From assembly GCA_017936785.1 (NCBI GenBank), contig JAGBEV010000012.1, positions 20,966 through 84,965 on the forward strand: a stretch of 64,000 nt of DNA. The letters run 5' to 3'. The stretch is from Lachnospiraceae bacterium. Its GTDB lineage: Bacteria > Bacillota > Clostridia > Lachnospirales > Lachnospiraceae. This document shows positions 61,201 through 64,000 of the stretch, piece by piece (position 1 is the first letter of the stretch; every line of letters begins with the position of its first letter). The position numbers and the translations under genes are program-made. Under the pieces are notes generated by a model that saw only the letters and a list, made by a program, of their open reading frames with translations, was not told where the DNA came from and did not search any database.

Positions 61201-64000
61201 GAAATTGCCTTTGACGGAACCCTGTGCAGCGACAATGTGCGCATTAACCGCTACGAATGGGATTTTGGAGACGGAACTAAGCAGACAGGAGTGCGTCCGG
61301 TGCACAGCTATGAAAAGGCAGGCAGCTATAACGTGACTCTGACTGTATGGGACGGAGCGGGAAATAAAGCCTGTGCAGCGGGCGTAGTGCAGGTCATGGA
61401 TAAGACAAACAGCGGTTCTGCGACTATAAAAGTTCTTGCCAAAGATGGCACAGCTCTTGGCGGGGCCTATGTATATGTGAAAACCGGAAATGATAAAGAT
61501 GACTATGTGCAATTGAGAACCGACGTAAATGGAGAGGCGAAGGTGGTAAGCAAAGCAGGTATTTATGAATTTGCTGCTTATGCCCAGGACTATATGCCGG
61601 GAGACGGAACTATTCGCATCAGCAATTATGAATCCTTGGAAACAACCATTACTCTTGAAAAAGGAGAAGTCATTACGGGAAATCTTACCGTAGAAAGAAT
61701 GGAACTGGATGAACTTATAGAAAAGGGTGTGGATCTGTCCGCACCGGAAAATTATAACACCTATAAATTCAGCGTGGAGCTGTGGTTTGCGGCTTCTCCT
61801 CTTCCGGTTGTTTATGATGTCACCTATTCGGATGAACTGTTTTATCGAACAGGCAGTATCGACTGTGTGGCAGGAAGGGGAAGAATTTCCAATGGAAACG
61901 GTACTTTAAATATAGAACTTTTAAAGCCTGAAGAAGTAGAAGCGGATGATATGGAAATAAATGGATATGTACCGACAATTACCTATCTTCAGACAACCCA
62001 GAGCGTCAGCTGGTTAAAGGACATGTATGATGTACAGCTTGGCATTATCAATAATGCAGACAGTGGCTATACCGTTACAGAGGCATCGGCAACCCTTAAT
62101 CTGCCCGAAGGACTGAGTCTTGCTGCTACTAAGTCAGGACAGACATTGACTACGAAATTGCCGGATATCGGCGGGCAGGAAACTGCATTTGCATCCTGGG
62201 TCGTAAAAGGTGATAAAACGGAAACCTATGACCTTTCCGCTTCCTTTCATGGTGTTTTACAGCCTTTTGAAGCGGATATTGATGCGCAGTTTGAGGCACA
62301 GATGGAGTGTGAAGTAAAGGGCGGTGAGGGAATCGTTATTTATGTGTCTCCGGAGGATGCCTATTATCCGGGTGAAGACTATTATATCCAGTTTAAGATC
62401 GTCAATGAATCTGACCGCAATTTTTATAATTTCTCCACTTCATTGGGTGAGTATAAAGCGGCATCACAAAAACAGGAGGTATATATAAAGGATTATGAAA
62501 CAGGAGAATTGATCGCAGTCCAAAGAGCCACAGGTATGACTTATCAATCCAAGGCGGCTGCAAAATGTCCTACACTTCCGGTGCTTTATGATGGCGATGT
62601 TATAGAAGTGGGCGTGTTCTCTCCGGGACAGACCATTTATGGAACATATTGTGTCAAAATGGGAAATCAGGAAAGTGATACCACTTATTTTAAACTGGTA
62701 AATCAGCTGGTAACAACTTTGGAAGGCTCCAATCTGGGAGTAGAGGTTGTTGTTAATCCCGTGCCCAGTCATATATATAAATATGTGCTGTATACGGATT
62801 ACCGGACACGGCTGAGAGAAGCAAAAGAGGCCATGGAAATGGCAGAAACCTATGGAGATCCCATCGATGTGACAACAGGTGCGTTCCTACAGGATTTGGG
62901 AACCATTTCATTAACCGGAGGAAGCAATCTTTCTTTTGATCTACATTATAATTCCATGCTTGCAGGCTATAAAGGAGAAGCCGGATACGGCTGGAGTCAT
63001 GACTATGAACAGCATGTAACTGAGGCAGGAAGTAGTCTGATCCTGACTTTAAGTCCCTATTCGGAAACAAGCTTTATCCATGAAGAAGCAGCCAACCATA
63101 CAGTATACGGCGTGTTACAGGAAAATACCATTATTATGGATGATCATATTTATGAAGAAGGAACCTATCTTCCCACATCATCCAATATGGAAGGCTGGAA
63201 GATGGAAAAAGATTCCGGGGGCTACCGTCTGATCACAAAAGAAGGCGCAGTTTATACATTTGACAAAGAAGGAAAAATGAGCCATATCAGTACAAGGGAG
63301 GGAAAAGGAACTGCCATTGCCCGGACAGAAAACGCAATGACAATTACAGATGATATTACCGGTGAAAGCATTCATGTACTATATGATGAAAACCATATGA
63401 TCAGTTCGGTTACTGACGATCACGGCAGAATGGTGAATTTAGAACATATTGACGGAGATCTGACTGCCATTACAGGCGTAACAGGTGAAAGCTCCGCCTA
63501 TCTTTATGACGGCAGTCATAAAATGACCGGTGCGGTAAATGCCAATGGAGTAAACTATGTAAATAATACCTATGATGATTACGGGCGGGTGCTTACCCAA
63601 AGGGAAGCAGGCAGACCGGGAGTATCCAGACTTACTTATACGGATACGGAATCCGGCGGCGTCCAGGTGGATATCTGCAATCAGAATGGCGGTAGCACAT
63701 CGGTGGTCATGAATGAAAAAGGAGAGAAAATAAAGGAAACCGGTTCGGATGGGGCTTTTACCGAATATTTGTATGATAAATACGGAAATTTGCTGGATGA
63801 AAGGGATGCTTATGGAAATACCGTAATGTATCAGTATGATGAAAACCAAATGCTGACAGCTGCCTATGATACAGCAGGAAATGTAACCTTTATGGATTAT
63901 GATGATGCAGGAAATGTGACTGCTGTCAGAACCCAGACAGGAGAGGAATCCCTTTATACTTATGATGCAAATAACCGTCTGATCAGAAATGTAAGTCCTC
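52270..64000 (+). CDS. Giant Rhs/YD-repeat protein with beta-helix-like repeats and FN3/PKD domains, 5' part
   Basis: One frame open from ATG 52270 (behind GGCGGAG) to the window end, 3,910 codons with no stop; I read the codons line by line. Order: signal peptide (residues about 1-38, TIAILLLVTMLPFADFAG); five repeats built around DLNGHTMTV (Asp at residues 104, 512, 883, 1258, 1631) up to about 1990; FN3/Ig-like domains (about 1992-2960, e.g. LKGFMIYRNGKRIAM); PKD (about 2964-3045, YEWDFGDGTKQTG); carboxypeptidase-regulatory-like domain (about 3051-3137); then DPIDVTTGAFLQ (residue about 3531) opening the Rhs part, followed by YD motifs (YDDYGRVLTQ, YLYDKYGNLLDE, YDDAGNVTAV, YTYDANNRLI). 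Rhs proteins build a hollow shell and often end in a toxin domain; that end is outside the window. Coupled to the small YD gene. Confidence 0.93.
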   Translation, partial: MRKTGLKNEIKRTIAILLLVTMLPFADFAGCLGNEVYGAALPRGTENESAAGMVSENEIEMQQSLLQEQVPQNDVQTMELAENITLEDDWNVTEEIVMTGGTLDLNGHTMTVSSNLIHSGGSIYFNGGKLIVEGDYRKQTRMQNEDGSYSYEGADSTLQMSNDEDYFLIKGDFYDSTINSYGVGLSRGCLELKGSLYQSEEAAQWSYYQNLLLLSGEEKQIIHFKENEENIAYIGKLKITNVSEEGVLIEGKHRVYDSFESDRESHIEGILYCTGYNLTAGGYYGGSVELVYGRTFNDSFEIGGDLYVSSYSDLWAEWIVGGNFYINTQVGVHDDLTVQGDVYLSDGKNSSGRLYIYKGNVTVKGNVIGKSVTGSSYTGIEIRDPKTHVLIEGDYCLSSTLEYYSFCNYGTMEVKGNIFFDHNVSFRDGATLVLSGDQEQRVHVTESSNFDYIEIQNHSEEGVCFEDYIHYEKLTTNGCHVKYCQTPVLSGYTLSEDTVIEGNVLLTGESMDLNGHTLTVKGNLIQKGIAMNVNGGKLIVEGDYSIGEPQTMWEETLTTYSTGSLKMTNEEDYVLVYGDFYTSRGCSGSTYCGRLHPYCASILSNGILEVKGDVVAKDKDSKSSGSFLCSGDHTLLLSGSEGQSVWLDSDNSGFINLKITNNSQEGVEFIGEPVAYGEIDAGRDVRTKGLLRVENINRIKDSYYPGSIATNGCTISQDLEIGGDLVIKGKLDMKRAALKVNGNVEVEENTNNAKGAMLLMQDEGAYLFVNGNFTNKSCLSKLEQGTIELKGNFTDNCNITYGNGHRILFSGNELQTIVSKASLGIVELQNPVGVFSERAFGFYKLILNGCRLVIADEDGAIGFTLSDDYVVDGDLYLVAGVMDLNGHTLTVKGDLILQEGTLNINHGCLVVEGDYRQQFKKKTETGYEYSNSEGILSMIYDDDIMKVGGDFILVPTENSQVCCEKGNLYVAGNMEIGAKDSFRLKGTVILNGKQQQVITAGNPLIFHELLIENTSAKGVAFEAEVTVEGSLSDEGYKAGGSKAVTVMDLNHLVNGRFGGSLNLTSTCTLQQDLDIRGELGLNKGTSDVQLYCGGQTVSVHSLRINQVLYVQKGKIEAAENLYKDYYGKIVMDQEEGCILVNGNVEFAYCGQKSVFNAGTMEIKGDYTDYTAEDFNIKHRMILSGSGLQTLNTSSYLGTLELDNHSEEGVYSAVTIKKKKLIYNGCRLTIGDGTGIYGFTLTEDYVVDGDLTLLDDTLDLNGHTMTVRGSLLLQEGTLKVNGGTLIVEGNLQLQSKYRRSKWEGCGCLVMENEDDLVKIGRDLIFVQEEKCNCNISKGTIELQGNLKRMDHYSSICNIGCDLILNGSQKQEINVRNLQLGNLIIKNESEEGVSLTSNITLTGELTDDGNKMSGTGKLCLKDLKQLAGGIYAGNVALSGTSTLESDIAVLGTLYVDGVLYCGKHTLKTGNLVINGKLYTDRGSVLANGDMTVGTAGMLSMKNREAYVLVNGNVSIGDSYLNLYNPHKNDLTDGVLEIKGNYMDYSYVSYGVDHKIILSGSGLQEIRVTGALGTLELQNYSEEGIYSESAVKVLKMITNGCHYNIGEGYGIYGYTLTEDYVAAGDLVLYGDTLDLNGRTMIVQGNLTLWDGELKINGGTLIVEGDLLIQRLSSYNKDSYGCLIMENENDMLKIGGDWIIQPGNPCHCKIGNGTIELQGDLIKKTSGYTGIYDIGCRLILNGNEKQTVSVSKNLQIQDLTISNRSEGGIYFASDAVITGEVEDSEGKIDGNGSIIITDIGQLKAGNFGGNVILEGNSTMENDISIDGTLQIDGVLHCGEYMLQADAIIVNGQMYTDQATIIIDNGLDIGNKGLFVMTEEEAYVLVKENLSFASTISHQGYLTNGVLEVLNNINVEKYCDGFMASDEHYTIFRRRNVADTQTVKQRVYLKSGSSIHFAKLELTKDFQAGYVNYYSSLEQMADEVIYVKAGTSIPNPVTGIISQEVTETTVTLSYEGNWDDGSLKGFMIYRNGKRIAMTANRSYKDSGLKPDETYIYMVYPYNTDRQTARTAPQLQVTTMKDTEAPKAPENLMVAVRSGSAVTLKWDKSKDNVAIGGYRLYRDGQLIYEGAANEYKDVGLEENTLYTYEVKAYDTSGNESEAGKKVDGAVYIPKILSVTPGDYEDVGGDVLNMSIRCKNGGNSVGNSLDIAYYDPENDRWIEITRPSLGQSENKSEYTISYTWDISELSIENDVDVRFTLRDADGNETEKILTYVIDRKAPAVPENVFANDDGGTVVINWDISKSADCTGYELYRVNMQTQEGALLATVGGRNSSWYRDSTVEDEITYHYYLKAHDKFGNQSPMSEIAKVTVAEDTKAPRVTDLTPKSGKIHQCVTFVVSGSDNRTIAEFDLFMRRSSEEEWQLLTTVEAQDDQGTFQWDTAGYEEGNYYIKAVARDKNGNESADLFMRRYEVDNTGIAKIRLLDTTAGSTTIQLTWEDVTEEDFGWFIVEELIDGEWVERGKITSQLGYRLEDLEPESTHTYRVTGYDLLGNPGIPSDTVTMTTLSDTTAPNIAAINPVSSFYKDAIDLSMRVKDNGGVAYGVFSYSVSGNDFVEIATVSGNGGCDETLCHKWDLSGIPEQEVTVRFEAYDTAGNHNALYEDAQIENTYIVDRHAPEKVTGVHITGNEGCISLAWDSVSDNDVAAYIIERSVEGEGIFVKIGETGSTLYYTDSHVKENVDYSYRISAKDIAGNMGEASEEVCGTVMPDEEAPVVTGISPGEEIIGSNPTLKVLAMDNAKLKEIILEYREAEETDIWHEIAVIEAAGREEYKALTWNTDGLSEGIVYEVRAKAVDAAGNESEYVTRNYLLDLTPPQAPELTVKSGSFCIEMEYSENQEEDFRCYKIYRKEYGQKDYTCIQATIQNTFTDAVPETNTTYYYKVCALDIYGNCSESNVEHSYANNVDKIAPVAELPETMFGFTGMEIAFDGTLCSDNVRINRYEWDFGDGTKQTGVRPVHSYEKAGSYNVTLTVWDGAGNKACAAGVVQVMDKTNSGSATIKVLAKDGTALGGAYVYVKTGNDKDDYVQLRTDVNGEAKVVSKAGIYEFAAYAQDYMPGDGTIRISNYESLETTITLEKGEVITGNLTVERMELDELIEKGVDLSAPENYNTYKFSVELWFAASPLPVVYDVTYSDELFYRTGSIDCVAGRGRISNGNGTLNIELLKPEEVEADDMEINGYVPTITYLQTTQSVSWLKDMYDVQLGIINNADSGYTVTEASATLNLPEGLSLAATKSGQTLTTKLPDIGGQETAFASWVVKGDKTETYDLSASFHGVLQPFEADIDAQFEAQMECEVKGGEGIVIYVSPEDAYYPGEDYYIQFKIVNESDRNFYNFSTSLGEYKAASQKQEVYIKDYETGELIAVQRATGMTYQSKAAAKCPTLPVLYDGDVIEVGVFSPGQTIYGTYCVKMGNQESDTTYFKLVNQLVTTLEGSNLGVEVVVNPVPSHIYKYVLYTDYRTRLREAKEAMEMAETYGDPIDVTTGAFLQDLGTISLTGGSNLSFDLHYNSMLAGYKGEAGYGWSHDYEQHVTEAGSSLILTLSPYSETSFIHEEAANHTVYGVLQENTIIMDDHIYEEGTYLPTSSNMEGWKMEKDSGGYRLITKEGAVYTFDKEGKMSHISTREGKGTAIARTENAMTITDDITGESIHVLYDENHMISSVTDDHGRMVNLEHIDGDLTAITGVTGESSAYLYDGSHKMTGAVNANGVNYVNNTYDDYGRVLTQREAGRPGVSRLTYTDTESGGVQVDICNQNGGSTSVVMNEKGEKIKETGSDGAFTEYLYDKYGNLLDERDAYGNTVMYQYDENQMLTAAYDTAGNVTFMDYDDAGNVTAVRTQTGEESLYTYDANNRLIRNVSP
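52579..58240 (+). repeat. Five tandem 1.1-1.2 kb coding repeats in the giant Rhs gene
   Basis: The DLNGHT/DLNGRT Asp codon recurs at 52579, 53803, 54916, 56041 and 57160: spacings 1224, 1113, 1125 and 1119 bp (408, 371, 375 and 373 codons). Each unit also has a lead-in such as GFTLSDDYVVDGDLYL or GYTLTEDYVAAGDLVL, then NGGTLIVEGD, and a partner motif of the form SGxxxQxV followed by LxIxNxSEEGV. DNA identity is only moderate, so the copies are old or diverged. The short, Gly/Asn-rich strands suggest a right-handed beta-helix or stacked beta-solenoid. Confidence 0.85.

Noticed and set aside
60865-61512. 215-codon - strand open frame in the giant Rhs gene
   Set aside because: Antisense to FN3, PKD and regulatory-like domains that read well on the + strand.

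Overview
The window looks like a stretch of chromosome from an anaerobic, endospore-forming member of the Clostridia, most like the Lachnospiraceae. Signs of this are a complete eight-gene spoIIIA operon, spoIVB, a cotJABC spore-coat operon, an [FeFe]-hydrogenase, a stand-alone glycyl-radical domain, feoAB, and Firmicutes-type gene order (xseA-xseB-ispA-dxs-tlyA-nadK-argR-recN-spoIVB and secG-rnr-smpB-ssrA). Nearly all genes are on the + strand. No integrase, transposase, CRISPR array or tRNA gene was seen.

Layout. 1-3.2 kb: 3' part of pnp, a DUF4304 protein and a membrane-anchored DUF4190 protein. 3.4-7.3 kb: a response regulator, sensor kinase, ABC ATPase and ABC permease cassette. 7.3-8.6 kb: a stand-alone glycyl-radical domain gene on the - strand and, divergent from it, an internally deleted Rpn-family nuclease gene behind a strongly structured leader. 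8.8-13.9 kb: spoIIIAA-AH with a likely sigma-E promoter. 14-18 kb: deoB (with a structured leader), prfC and a transglutaminase lipoprotein. 18.1-28.5 kb: an Asp23 protein, nusB, exonuclease VII, isoprenoid precursor genes, tlyA, nadK, argR, recN and spoIVB. 28.6-34.1 kb: cytoplasmic alpha-amylase, an unknown gene, secG, rnr, smpB and the tmRNA gene. 34.2-34.4 kb: a 181-nt near-perfect hairpin. 34.4-35.5 kb: cotJC/B/A on the - strand. 35.8-43.7 kb: a zinc-ribbon/SHOCT protein, feoAB, group-B-like [FeFe]-hydrogenase, gltX and a UvrD-like helicase. 43.7-51.3 kb: DUF1292, a degenerate sirtuin, a degenerate isoamylase-like protein, DUF5662, a Cys-rich miniprotein, a pseudouridine synthase, a beta-propeller lactonase and aroC.

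The last 12 kb (51.6 kb to the window edge) holds the most unusual material. A small secreted, membrane-anchored YD-repeat protein is followed after one base by a single open frame of at least 3,910 codons that runs off the window. The giant protein has a signal peptide, five repeats of about 370-410 residues that look like beta-helix, a string of fibronectin-III/Ig-like domains, a PKD domain, a carboxypeptidase-regulatory-like domain, and then the start of an Rhs/YD-repeat shell. Its C-terminus, where Rhs proteins usually carry a toxin or other effector, lies outside the window.

Other points for a second look: two adjacent genes (sirtuin-like, isoamylase-like) have lost catalytic residues while keeping their folds; a possible RNA switch precedes the Rpn-like gene; a palindromic operator sits inside the sirtuin promoter; and a compact three-stem leader precedes deoB. 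All calls come from reading the sequence; no database search was run.
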